From Rallus limicola (Eukaryota; Chordata; Aves; Gruiformes; Rallidae), in NCBI GenBank assembly GCA_022605955.1, contig JAKCOZ010000005.1, positions 53,259,762 through 53,323,761 of the forward strand: a DNA stretch of 64,000 nucleotides, in the 5' to 3' direction. The notes beneath the pieces were generated by a model that worked only from the letters and a program-made list of their open reading frames with translations, did no database searches and had not been told where the DNA came from. Position numbers and translations under genes: made by a program. Position 1 is the stretch's first letter. The number at the start of each line of letters is the position of its first letter. Below, piece by piece: positions 52,925 to 64,000 of the stretch.

Positions 52925-53718
52925 TGTAAGCACTTGACAGACACAAAAGGCCGGGAAGGCTGGGGGAGGGCGCGCCCAGGTACCCGGGCGAGAGATGCCC
53001 CTGCAGCCCGAGCTGAAGCAGGTGGAGTAGCCGGAGGAAAGGACCCATGGAGGAGGCAGAAACCCGACCTGCCCGGTGGAGAGGCTCCACGCTGGATGGA
53101 GCCGGTGGAGACATAGAGAAGATGCCATGACTTACGTTGGGATGAGCCCCTGCCAGCACAAGCGACCTACAGAGATGAGCCAAACAGGTTTGCTGGGGGA
53201 GGCCGATAGCCCTGTGGAGGACTGGGACTGAGAGACACTGTGATTTGTTGCTGCCTGCCTGCCAGAGCAGAGATGAAGCCCGGTGGGAAGAGATTTGCCT
53301 TAGAGAAAGTTCGTGGAGGACCGTCTCTCATGGGTGAGATCCTACGGTGCAGCAGGGGGAGGCTGTGTGGAATGGATGCCCCCATCCCGGCCGAGAAGGG
53401 AACCATCCTGCAAGGGACTAAAGCCCCCATCTCCTAGTCCCTGCCCCCTGTCCTGTGCTGCAAGCAGGAGAGGGGAAGAAGGGAAGTCTGCTTTAGAATG
53501 GAGGGGTGGGGGGAAGGTGTTACCGAGACCCCCATTTTCCCCAGTCCCTGCCCCTCCTGGGCTGCGACCGGGAGGGAAGAAGGGAGCAAACTTCTAACTA
53601 AAGCCTGCTAAGGAGGCAGTGGTGGGGGGAAAAGTGTTTGGCTGGCTTACATTTGTTTCAAGATTGTTGGTTGCACTCCTGACTCTGGTTCTTTCACTGT
53701 TTTCTCTTTAGCATAGTG

Positions 53719-53724
53719 TAATAA
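53719..53724 (+). terminator. Poly(A) signal of the solo LTR
   Basis: AATAAA in the context GTGTAATAAATTAG lies about 800 bp downstream of the TATA box and 173 bp before the LTR end. It is followed by T-rich sequence (TCTGTTTTACCCGTG). This fits the R/U5 boundary region of the LTR. Confidence 0.6.
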
Positions 53725-53897
53725 ATTAGATAACTTTCTCTTCAGCACTCTGTGTTGAGTCTGTTTTACCCGTGTCATTAACGAGTTTGCCTCTTGAGCC
53801 GCCCACTTATATTATTTCTCCCCGTCCAACTAAGAAGGGGGAGTAATAGACTGATTTTGGTGGGCATCTGGCCTTTGGCCAGGGCTAAACCACCACA

Positions 53898-53902
53898 CTG
53901 TG
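53898..53902. repeat. Right target-site duplication of the solo LTR (CTGTG)
   Basis: CTGTG follows the LTR's terminal CA directly and matches 52724-52728 at all five bases. Confidence 0.88.
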
Positions 53903-54215
53903 CTAGAGAAAGCACCAACACAAACCCACGGTTCTACAGGTCTTCAAAAGGCCACAATTAATTTTTAATTCTTGGCCATAATTAATACTGTGCTGCTAAA
54001 ATGTATCCCCCATCCCCCGTTCCAGCAATGCTGACATCAGTTTTACAGCTGTATTCAACCAGTGTCCTGAATACATTTACTTCCTATTAACAGGGAAGAG
54101 GTATCAGCACCAGAACACACTGGCTTTCAAATTTTATTTCCAAAAGCACCCAAAGTAAAAAAGCTTTCCTCCAATTACCTCTGCAGTCATAACACTGTAC
54201 TAACCCATGCCACAT

Positions 54216-54687
54216 GAAGAGATGCTGGAGTGCATCCAGAGGAGGGCAACGAAGCTGGTGAAGGGTCTGGAGCACAAGTCCTGTGAGGAGTGGCTGAAAG
54301 AGCCAGGGCTTTTTAGTCTTGAGAAAAGGAGGCTGAGGGGAGAGACCTCACTGCTCTCTACAACTACCAGCAAGGTGGTTGCAGAGATGTTGGGGTGGGT
54401 CTCTTCTCTCAGGTGAGAAGTGATAGGACAAGAGGAAATGGCTTAAAAATGCACCAGGGAGATTTAGGTCAGATATCAGGAAGAATTTCTTTACTGAAGG
54501 GGTCGTTAGGCATTAGGACAGGCTGCCCAGGGAGGTGGTGGAGTCACTATCCCTGGAGGTATTTAAAAGGCATGTAAACGAAGTGCCTAAGGACACGATC
54601 TAGAGGTGGGCTAGGCAGGGTTAGGCTTTGGTTGGACTTGATGATCTTCAGAGTCTCTTCAAACCCAAGTGATTCTATTATTCTATA
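54216..54687 (+). mobile_element. CR1 LINE 3' fragment with remnant of ORF2 C-terminus
   Basis: This is a plus-strand copy. It opens with CTGGAGTGCATCCAGAGGAG, which translates as [20 protein letters not shown] and [11 protein letters not shown] second frame then gives [17 protein letters not shown], and the copy ends with GGTTGGACTTGATGATCTTC and GATTCTATTATTCTATA. The frame change within the remnant shows inactivating indels. It is 5'-truncated. It lies about 300 bp from the solo LTR, so two unrelated retroelements are close neighbours here. Confidence 0.92.
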
Positions 54688-54772
54688 ATCCACTATATTT
54701 ATCCTCCCATAAGCCCCAACAATGTATTGTTACACCCACTTTGCAGAGAAATCAAACATTATCTGAAATCAA

Positions 54773-54793
54773 AAAATCATCTGACTGCTGAAA
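54773..54793. repeat. 21-bp direct repeat, copy 1
   Basis: AAAATCATCTGACTGCTGAA plus one A, identical to 54903-54923, 130 bp further on. The flanks do not match. Confidence 0.88.
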
Positions 54794-54902
54794 ACGGGGG
54801 AATCAAAAGAAACTGTGTTCAGGCAGATGCACACCATGACCAGTCTGCCTCCACCATCCTCATGGCCTATACACTCCACATACAGTACCTGCACCCAGGC
54901 AC

Positions 54903-54923
54903 AAAATCATCTGACTGCTGAAA
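54903..54923. repeat. 21-bp direct repeat, copy 2
   Basis: Identical to 54773-54793. The sequence between the copies is unique. Confidence 0.88.
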
Positions 54924-57900
54924 CCAGGAAGGTGGTGGCCCTCCAAACATGTATCACTTGCTGCAGTCAACTAAGATGCACAGCTCCTAAGTCCACATGA
55001 CATCCACCCATGCTCCCTACCAAACACCTTCCTGATAATATAGTAATGCAAACTCTAAATTAAGAGAATAATTATAATAAAGATAGGTCTGTAAAATCCC
55101 TGTTAACATTGTTGAAATACTTCTTTAACAAGAACTAAATAATTATGTAATTAAGAGGATCATCAGTACTAAACTGTAGGAACTCACCCTCGCTGTGGTT
55201 CCCTTTACAGGGGACACTTTGCACAGCAGACTGGAACAGCTGCTTTGGATGCACTTAGACATTTTGCATACTTTATGCAAAAATCCTTATAAAATAAGGG
55301 CTTTCAACTGCACTTGTACAGTCACTAATTTTTAAATGGCAAAACTGGGAGAATTTTTTTTTAATGAGAACACTTAGCTAACAGAAAATATTTACTTTAA
55401 AGTAAATGACTCTCCACCAGGCAAATGTGATGAGCTGACTAGCTATATTTTTGGATGCAGCTACAATCCAAGACTGGCTGAATTGGTATTGCAAAACACA
55501 GGCTTAAACCAAGGCTACTGTTGTCCATAGCCTTCAATGTGTTTGGCTTCTAGCCCTGAGAAAGTGATGAACATGAGCTGAAGTTGGCAAAGGTTAGACA
55601 ACAAAATTACATATTGCCCCCACTAAGGGTGAGGGGACAAGATCTGCCCAGGTGTCATGACGCAGAGGGTAAGCACCTTGAAATCACAAATCTTCCCTGC
55701 TCAACATCCCCTACCACAGCCACCCCATGGAATGGTGCTAGCCATCAGAAATACAGCCCTGCGTGGGATCACTGGTCTTCTCTTGGCGTTTGGATGCAAC
55801 TTCCAGCATTTTCTTTTAACTGGATAGCTTTAAGTGTCTTGGGCCTGTCAGGGTCTGCTTGCTCACCATCATATCGTACAAGGGTGTTAAGCATCACATG
55901 GGAAGGCACAGCCTGAAAAATGGCTGCAATTATACCAGGACAGGCAGCAGGGAAAATACTGAAACCCTGTGTTAACTGAGTGGCAAAACCTCACTTTGCC
56001 TGAAAACCCCAGAACTTCTAGTAAAGAGATGTTACTCCTGGAAACTTTTTCCCTAAGGGTGCTGGAGTAAGAGGCTGAGTGCTAGGGTTTTTTCTACATA
56101 TTTCACATGCAGTGGAAGTTGTGTCTAATGGGTCACAATTTGGTGGTGAGAACTGGAGGAGGAATATTTAAGCATCCAGGTATAAGAATGGTATGTTATA
56201 AACATGTGTTACTTAACTAGCAAAATGAGCAAGACCATTTTTGTACTAATGCTTCATCATTCCTGCTTGTTTAGAAATCCATCACCTCCTTACCAAATGG
56301 CACATCTAGAATCTCACACTCTACATAAAGTCCTGTGCCATAGTAAATGTTAACTACAATATGATTACTTCCCTAAAGGGATTACAGTGGGTACAGAAGG
56401 AAAATGAAGAGGCAGATGACCAAAATTCATGAGAATGATGATCACCATGAATGCCAGCAACCCCATGCTCCCAGCACTGTGTCCCATTTCCTTATTTATC
56501 ATTTTCTAGATTTTGAATATTACATTTATCATTGCCTCAATTCCATGCAAATCTCTCCAGTATATCAAAAAAACTGAATTGTATCTGTCAAACAATCATC
56601 TACCCATCACATAAATCTTGCTCTTTCCTTCCTCCATCAAGGACATAAAGAAGCTGCTTTCCCAGAGAGCTGTCTTTACTATTATTACTGGCCGTCACTG
56701 ACATGTGCGGATCAAAGCCATCCCATGTGCCTTCCTCACTATGTCACACTGTGTCAAAACCATCACCAGTAACAAGCACAGGATGCAAAGGGTCTCCAGC
56801 ACTACTCAATGGAAGCACAGGAACCAAAGGGATCATCTCCAGAAAAAAGTCCTCTGGGCAAAGTTGGCAGCTGTCAGTATTACCGTGTGAAACAACCTGA
56901 CAGCTTGTTGCTGGATTTGAGAGGCAAGATTTTTTTTCCTTTAATATTTTAAAGGGAATTTTTTAGTGGGACACCAAGTTCTTGTCACATTAAGATTAGC
57001 CCAGGACAGCAATGTTGCTGGAGGCAGGATGCCAGAGCATCACTTGCACACTGAGGAACACCACCGAAATTGTCTGTCTTGTTAAAGTATAATAGGAAAT
57101 TTGTAAATGTGCCTTCAAAGGACTGGACTTGAAGATGTTTCTAACTCTCTGCTCCCAGGTTCTTTTCTTCTGCACACACCAATGTAAAAGTTTGTACTGT
57201 ATTAATCTTCAAAACTATACATATTTATATATGTATGGACACAAAGATACACCTGTATGTCAGTATAAAGGTGAACACACAATATGAATGGGCTCAGACA
57301 TTCTGCAGCTGCTAATTCGCTCATTCTTTCTACTTCTTTCAAATCTAACTTGCTTAGTCATTTAATTAAATGTTCAATTTTACCTCAGTGCAATTAATAA
57401 GCATGGATTTAGAACAATTAGACTAATGATTCCAGGTATAAAGTGCAGGACATGCATAGCCATGAGACATGTGGTAAAAACCCCTGCTAACATAACAGTG
57501 CATGCTTTTACAGTATCTGTTCAGAATATTAGTGATATAGACAGTAGGTAAAGCAGCTTTGCTTCTATTTGCTAGCTTTTTCTTTCACTATTTTAATTCA
57601 TCAGCCTGAACTCTGTGCAAGGATAGATTTTTGTATTTAATTATAGGGTATTTTTGGAAGAAAAAGGAACAAAATTAAGTATTTAACTGTTAATGTTAAA
57701 AGCCTCAAATTTGGAGATGATGTTTGCATCCTATTCTTCTTGGAATAATTCTCCTTTGTAAAATGACCACAAAACTGGATTTATTGAACTCAACACTAAT
57801 GTTTCTTACTCATCTAACTCATCTACAGAAGCACATTCTGTTTAATTATCAGTCCTGAAATTTCAGCATCTCTGGACAAAGCCAAGCAAAATTTAGTATT

Positions 57901-58944
57901 CAAAATTTTCTGTGTGATGCTAACAGCCTACCTCAAATTAGATTCACCTTCCCTGAAGTGTCAGCACTAAAACTGAGGGGAAAAAAACCGTAGAGTTTCA
58001 CAGAAAGTTAAAACGTCTTTTATAAAATTGAAATAATTCATAGCAAAGCATTTTCCTCCAGTCTTTTGACTTTAAACCTCTGAAACTTGAACAGTGGAAG
58101 AAAATTCTATTGTGAAGCCAAAAAAAAGTCTTAATAGCCTAAGAAAAATGGAACACTGGTTATCTTCACACACCTCCCTACATTTATATGCTAAAACAAT
58201 ATTTTCCACAAAACCAAATAATGAGTTTCTAGCATGGGAACTATTAGGCCTGATGCAAACCCCTTTTTGCATGATGTAGTATGAGGGTTCCATTTCATCG
58301 AAGCATCCGTGCCTGTGTGCAGCACGAAGCCCATGAGGCCACGCTTGGGCAGGCTGCTGCTCAGGGCTGGACCTCAACACATCTCAGGTTTTGTTGGAAT
58401 GATGCTGGGCTTGCCTAAAAAAATTTCACACTAATATCTGCAGTCTTTCAAGGTGAATTAATTTTACTCTGCTTTGATTATCCACTTTGGGAACCTGTCC
58501 TTCATTGCAGTATTGATTTAGCTGTGGCAGATGCTGAGCTGTCACTGAGCCTGGCAGCTTCTTCAGAGCTTCCTCGGTGGATGTCTTGTAAGACAGTCAA
58601 TACTCAAGTGAAACCTAACTGTAAAAATGAGCCTGTTTCCCATTTTTATACTCTGAAACCATGTGTGTTACTCTATGCCATCCTCACAGGAGGAGAGGTG
58701 AGGAAAAAAATTTGCCTCTTAATTTAGCATTCAGCATTATCAATTAACCTTTTATGAATTCACAGTACATCAGTGCATCCATCCTCTGGCCTCGATACAT
58801 CAGGGGGATCATGCTTCTCTCCAGTGGAGAAGGGTCTTTGGGAAAGATACTGGTGCAGATGTGCTCAGGGAGAGGGTTTCATCTCCTGCACAACATCTAT
58901 CTGAATCACAGTACATTTGGGTAGTTTTTATGGCACTTGAGAGT

Positions 58945-59033
58945 GTGATCTGTCCTAGGGAACCTGCTTTGGCAGGAAGGTTAGACTTGCTCTCTGAAGG
59001 TCCCTTCCAACCCCTACAACTCTGATTCTGTGA
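58945..59033 (+). mobile_element. Short CR1 LINE 3' end
   Basis: Only the terminal part remains: CCTAGGGAACCTGCTTTGGC, AGGTTAGACTTGC, GAAGGTCCCTTCCAACCCCT and ATTCTGTGAGC-like terminal sequence. Order and orientation fit a plus-strand CR1 3' UTR of about 90 bp. Confidence 0.75.
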
Positions 59034-61820
59034 GCATCTATGGTCTGAGGAAGATGCTCTCCACATTTACCTTGGCAAGTGCCACAAACCGTTCTGCTGA
59101 AGAGCATCAGCAGGGCAAAACAGCAGCCAACACTTTATACATATTTTTGCATTGTCTATCAGAGAATGACAAAGCCAGACAGCAATATGTATGTAGAACT
59201 GAACATAAGCACTCAAAGGCTACAACAGATATGGTTCTGGATTAATAAAGACCTGTATAAATACTATATTGATCACATTACCTCCACCTCTTCCACCAGT
59301 CCCACAGCTTTCCACTGCTCCCTTCCCAGTGACACCAAAAAGAATGATATTGCTGGACATATTAACAGCCATTGATGCTGTTCTGGTAGATGGATTTTCA
59401 AAACATTCAGTAAAAGAAAGAGTCACACAAACTGGAAAACCAAAACAAACCAAAAAAGTCTGACTTTCCACTTCAGCCCCTGTACACGTATTGCTGAGCT
59501 CTCTATGACTATGCAAGACTGGAAAAGTGTCATTGCTTCCTGGCAGCAGCTCCTGGAGCATTCCTCCTCCCTGTCCAACTCCTTCTGATCAGCACTTGTT
59601 TCTATCTGATTACCTTTTTGTTTTCTTGCTCACTATTCCAGGAAGGAGATGCTGGAATTAGATTTGCTGTATTTCCATTCCTACATTAACACTAATTTCA
59701 CTGAAGTCAATGAAATTACACTGATGTCTGGAGAGTATCTGAGGAGAATAATTGAGTGTATTTTATCACTTTCCTTTGACTTCTTTGAGTTTGTTTCATA
59801 ACATTTTTGAACGTCCTGTTTCACTAAAACCCACTTACTCTGCTCTTCGATGCTGCAATGAAGTTACTGTCTTTGGGATGAAGGCATTCTTGCTGCAAAG
59901 CTCCAGACACTGTCTAGAAGATGCCTGGGATAGGTATAGCCCACAGAAGTTGACAGAAGCGACACCCAGCATCCCACCAATTTTGCATCAAAATCCTTCC
60001 TCTGACTGCAGGCCCTTCTAGATACATGTATAGGAAAGAGGAAGAATGAGGCATCTCTGCCCCAGGCTATTCCTTCCAGATTTCCACAAACCCAGGGACT
60101 TTCTAAACTGCCCACTGCACGCAGACCATGGCACATACTTGCCACCGACCTGATATCTCCAGCAAGACTATCTTAATTCCTTCCCACAAATCAATTTTTG
60201 CTTCTTCTCACCAAAACATTATGTGACAAAGTATTAATTTTTGTCTTACTGTTCTGCAAATCTGGCTGCCCCAGCATCTGCACTGGCCACCCCCAGTTCC
60301 CCTTCACCTCCTATGCACCACTCTGGGTTTCTCTAAGCCACGCTCCACTGTTTTCTCAGTTGTGAAGAGCCCTAATCTGCCTGATCTCTCCTGAGGAAGC
60401 CATTCTCTGCTTCATTCCTGCCACCTTTCAGGCACCCTTTTTCATCTTGCAAAACCTTGTAGAACAGTGTAGTGCAACAACATTAATTTCAATGTCTTGA
60501 CTAGAAATTCTATTTGGCATTTTTTTTTTTTTGACTGGCACTGAATATTGCACTGCTATTTCCAAAGGACTATTGGCAATAGTAGTTAGTTTTCTTTCCC
60601 AAGCACTAACTGCTAATTTAGAAACCATTACTGCATAGGTATAGCTAGCTATTTTTTGCCTACATGTATTAATTTGCATGCAGTGACACCAAATTTCACC
60701 TGTCCTTTTCACAATCGCTTCTCCAGTGGGATTACTGTATTAAACCAGAAACCCTAATTTCAGGATTAAGCAGAAAAAAGACCTGTAGTACAAGGGAGGA
60801 AAGCTGCACTTAGATAACCACCATGAGGTTAAAAAAATAGAACAGTCTGGGTAAAATTTAAATCATTTAAGTTTTTTAGGTTTATGCTAGTATCACAGCT
60901 TAGGTTCCAAAAGCTGGGAAGATTTTACCATCTTTATACTACAAGCAGGACTGTTTCCCAGAGCAGAGCAAATCAGGCAAAGCTGTTAATTCTTGGATTT
61001 TAGCCAAGAGTGACTAAGCCAACCCTAAAGATCCAGTGAAAATAACTGAGACATTTGACAGAATAAAAATGTCAAGATGTGACCCAACAATCATGAGATG
61101 TCTCTGGAACATTAACTCTTTAGCAGCAAGAATAAGCATTAGTTTCTAACATTAATGTTTACGCATCCAGTATCATTCATGTTCATGTTCAGTTGTTCCC
61201 ACAACGGAGGACTTCTGTGAATAAGAATCTGTTGTAAGCCTTGCAGGATAAAGTCTTCAAACTCAATGAAAATGAAATTCAACAACCCATTTATTAGCAT
61301 GTCTTTTCAGGCCTTCCAGCCTGCTTGTTCCCAAGCCTCTGCAGTATGGTACGTTAATTTTATACCAAACTATTAATTGCAGTTGACTTTGCAAAGCTGT
61401 TTTCTTTACATCTTTTATTCATCTTATTGCAAAACCAATCCCAACAGAGTTAATTTTATTCCCCATAGTTGGTTTGATCAAATTGCAAATATTTCCTTTA
61501 ATCTTTTTCATCATTCAGTTTTATTATCTATGGAGCACAGCCTCTTCATATCCTCTATTCATGGTTTGGGAGAAACAATCCTTCACATATTTCTCATTAT
61601 ATGCAAGTATTTTTTCCTGCAAGTATGTATTAGTAAGCATAACATTAAAACACATTTACCTAACCTAAATAAAACCCCCTTTGAATCAAATTTGTAAGGT
61701 AACCCACACTGGTTCTTAACTATATTAACCTGAACTCGTTTTTCCCCAGAGGTTGTAATCCATAATTCACTGAGGTCAAGGGAAAGTAGCTGCTGATGCT
61801 AGTGAGTTTTAGGGTCAGCA

Positions 61821-61838
61821 ATAAACATATATGTTTAT
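61821..61838. repeat. 18-bp perfect palindrome with two TAAACA cores
   Basis: ATAAACATATATGTTTAT equals its own reverse complement. It puts two forkhead-type TAAACA cores in inverted orientation. Binding is not shown. Confidence 0.8.
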
Positions 61839-63323
61839 CTTTTATATGAGAATCTGTATGGGAAGTTTCCCAAATGCAGGGCAAAAGGCCTTTTGGAAAC
61901 TTAATAATAGTAATATCATCACAGCCACCCTATATTTGATATTTTTACATTCATTTCACAAATAAAGATAAATTATTCAATTTTGTTCCGTGTCATTTAT
62001 TTCACTTGTCCCTTGTCTACTTTTCCTTGGAAAATTTCCGAATGAAATATTTTATAAAATAGAGCTATTTGCTGTTTTTAAAAATTATTTTTCCCCATTT
62101 TATTTAGCCATCTATTTTAATAGTGAAATAGGGTAAAGTTTAGTAAAAAATTAAGAGAAGTAACACCCATGGGTGGTCTTAATCTGAGTTTGTTGTGGTA
62201 GAACTTTTAAAGTAGAACGTAAGGTCTTATTTCTTTATTATGTTCTACTTTTTCCACCATCACAGTGAAAAGTGTTTTTTTTTAAATAAAATAATTTTTG
62301 AAAGCCTTTCTAGTAGAAAACAAAAGAAAAATTCTCCAGTTTCTTCCTAGTGTAAAAAAATTTGAAAAGGCTAGAATGAGAATGAGCAAGGGAGAACACT
62401 ACTGTTCTCTTGAAAACAAGCTATGTATTAATTGTGAAGTAAAATAAAGTTATGAATATTCATTTTTTTCTTCAAAAAATGTACTTTAAAATTAAAATAC
62501 ATTTCCAACCAAACTAAGGGTTTGCCAAAATACTTTCCATATCCTCTGAATAAGTTTCTTCCATATTTTTTTCCACCATCTCATTAATTCCCTTCATTTC
62601 TTCCTCCCCTCCACATCTCCTTTCAGCCTCTACTAAAATCTTCCAGAAGTGATACGGCATATTTTTAATTTTGTTTAGACACTTATCTGCCTCCCACCTG
62701 ACATCACTCTAAGCTCTTTTTCTTCATTTTACTCAATGCTATTCCTAATTATTTAACCTAATTGATAAGATGCCTCCTCTGGGTAGAGCTGGTTGCCATG
62801 ACACTAAGAAATGACTCCATATTTCTCCATCCCTGGATCTTGCTAAAGAATTTATACAGAACATCTCTCTCACCAACTCCCCAACTTCACATGCATCCAT
62901 AAAAAGTAAGTAATGATCTAACCCTTGAATCCAGGCTTTATCAAAATAATAGGGCTAAAAATGTTTCTTTTAATAAAGTTTTCTTCTTCTACTTATACCG
63001 TCCAAGATCCCACAGGTTTAGTGCCTAGCACTGCACATCTTTGCCATGCAAAGCGCCATTAGTCCAGCTGCCAAATGGCAAGCCCTCATCATGAGGGGCT
63101 TGTTTTACTGAAAAGCCTCATCAGCTTCCGCCCTGTGACTCCTTCTAGAGTTACAAAGGATAACAAAGATTCAGGGCTGCTTGAGTATGAAGCTCTGACT
63201 GGTTTTTCTAACCTGCTGACTGCACGGATCTCCACAACTTGGCTTTAGTCTAAGACATAGGACATGTGGCATCACCTGCAAAGTGCCCCAGACAACTTGC
63301 ACACTCTCCCCTCCCCCCTCCTT

Positions 63324-63358
63324 CCCCCCCCCCCCCCCCCCCCCCCCACACACACACA
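63324..63358. repeat. C24 homopolymer followed by CA repeat
   Basis: 24 C (63324-63347) run directly into ACACACACACA. The upstream flank is also C-rich (CTCCCCTCCCCCCTCCTTC). On the minus strand this is a long G run capable of quadruplex pairing. The length is likely polymorphic or uncertain in sequencing. Confidence 0.88.
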
Positions 63359-64000
63359 TATTTCTCCTCAAATTCCAATAAAACAGAGGCAGAGAACACA
63401 CTTTTCTACATCTGCCATCACCTTCGAAATGCCATCACCATCACATGTCCAGTGGAGCAGGATGGGTCACCCCCACAGCACAACAGGTACCACTACCCAA
63501 ATGCTGGCCCCAACTCATGCTCTATGCCATGTCTATACCTGCACTAGAACACAGGACTCTGTATACTGCCGGAAAGAGGTGCTCTTCCTCCACAAATTTC
63601 CCTACAGCAAAGCACAAGGAATCAACACAACAGCAGTGATTAACCTAATAGTCAACTTCCTCCATGATTATGTGTTTTGAAGGCACCCGTGAAGTATGGA
63701 AGTTTCCAGATGTCCCAGTATCTTTGTGACCAAGTGTAAACTTCTCCTTCAAAACATAAGGGACAATGTGGAAGGTGGTACTTAAATTGAAGAAGTGGCT
63801 GCTAAAGTTAGAGGTACAACAAGTGGCTCAGTGGCAGGATCACTCTGACAGTGGAAGGCTTCCAACAGATTGACAAGGCAAAGAGTTTTAGAAGTGAAGG
63901 CAAACAGGCTATGCTTGATGTGACAAACCAAATGCACACAGTGGAAAGCAATAAGCAGTGAGCTGTCACAGACACATCAGCAGCATAATGCAGCTCATCA

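Larger units (their letters stand above)
52729..53897 (+). mobile_element. Solo LTR of an avian ERVL-type endogenous retrovirus (1,169 bp)
   Basis: The element starts TGTTGCAGTTTTGCATAG and ends ACCACCACA, with TG...CA termini. It is flanked by an identical 5-bp direct repeat CTGTG at 52724-52728 and 53898-53902. A 5-bp duplication is usual for ERVL-type insertions. The 3' end (GGTGGGCATCTGG then CCAGGGCTAAACCACCACA) is the pattern I know from avian ERVL LTRs. Inside are a TATA box at 52919, a GC-rich stretch around 52960-53100 and a poly(A) signal at 53719. No primer-binding site, gag or pol follows, so this is a solo LTR left by recombination between two LTRs. Small open frames inside are not genes. 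It lies in a KCNH5 intron in the opposite orientation to the gene. The perfect target-site copies suggest a fairly recent or well-preserved insertion. Confidence 0.9.

Noticed and set aside
52901..53597. Several overlapping GC-rich open frames
   Set aside because: They lie inside the solo LTR; the lack of stops reflects GC-rich LTR sequence.

Overview
The window is a stretch of vertebrate nuclear DNA, almost certainly from a bird. It is AT-rich with long introns. The dominant repeats are CR1 LINE 3' ends, with their ATTCTATGATTCTATG-type termini, and there is one typical avian ERVL-type LTR. Nothing looks bacterial or plasmid-like: there are no operons, CRISPR array, IS elements, tRNA or rRNA genes.

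The only gene I can support is part of KCNH5 (EAG2/Kv10.2), a voltage-gated potassium channel, read on the minus strand. Three consecutive coding exons are present: 47275-47474 (200 bp, end of S6 plus C-linker), 35548-35800 (253 bp, end of C-linker plus most of the cyclic-nucleotide-binding homology domain, cNBHD) and 24825-25021 (197 bp, end of cNBHD). All three have AG/GT splice sites, and their phases (2 to 0, 0 to 1, 1 to 0) join without a break. They give about 217 continuous residues that look fully functional. The exons for the PAS domain, voltage sensor and pore would lie beyond base 64000. The last exon (cytoplasmic tail, calmodulin site, coiled coil) would lie before base 1. I looked for both among the open frames and did not find them.

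The rest is intron: 1-24824, 25022-35547 (10,526 bp), 35801-47274 (11,474 bp) and 47475-64000. Recognisable repeats are CR1 fragments at about 4434, 22709, 30528, 49363, 54216 and 58945, a MIR-type SINE at about 9555, and a complete solo ERVL-type LTR at 52729-53897 with a perfect 5-bp target-site duplication. There are also several simple repeats, including runs of C17, C24 and A33.

The most unusual items are two strong inverted repeats in one KCNH5 intron. One is a pre-miRNA-sized stem-loop at 35860-35936, only about 60 bp upstream of an exon. The other is a near-perfect 19-bp stem with a 4-nt loop at 37708-37749. There is also a possible intronic-polyadenylation route to a truncated channel just after the exon at 24825, and an LTR carrying its own TATA and poly(A) signals antisense to the gene. 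I found no evidence for a new multi-gene system.
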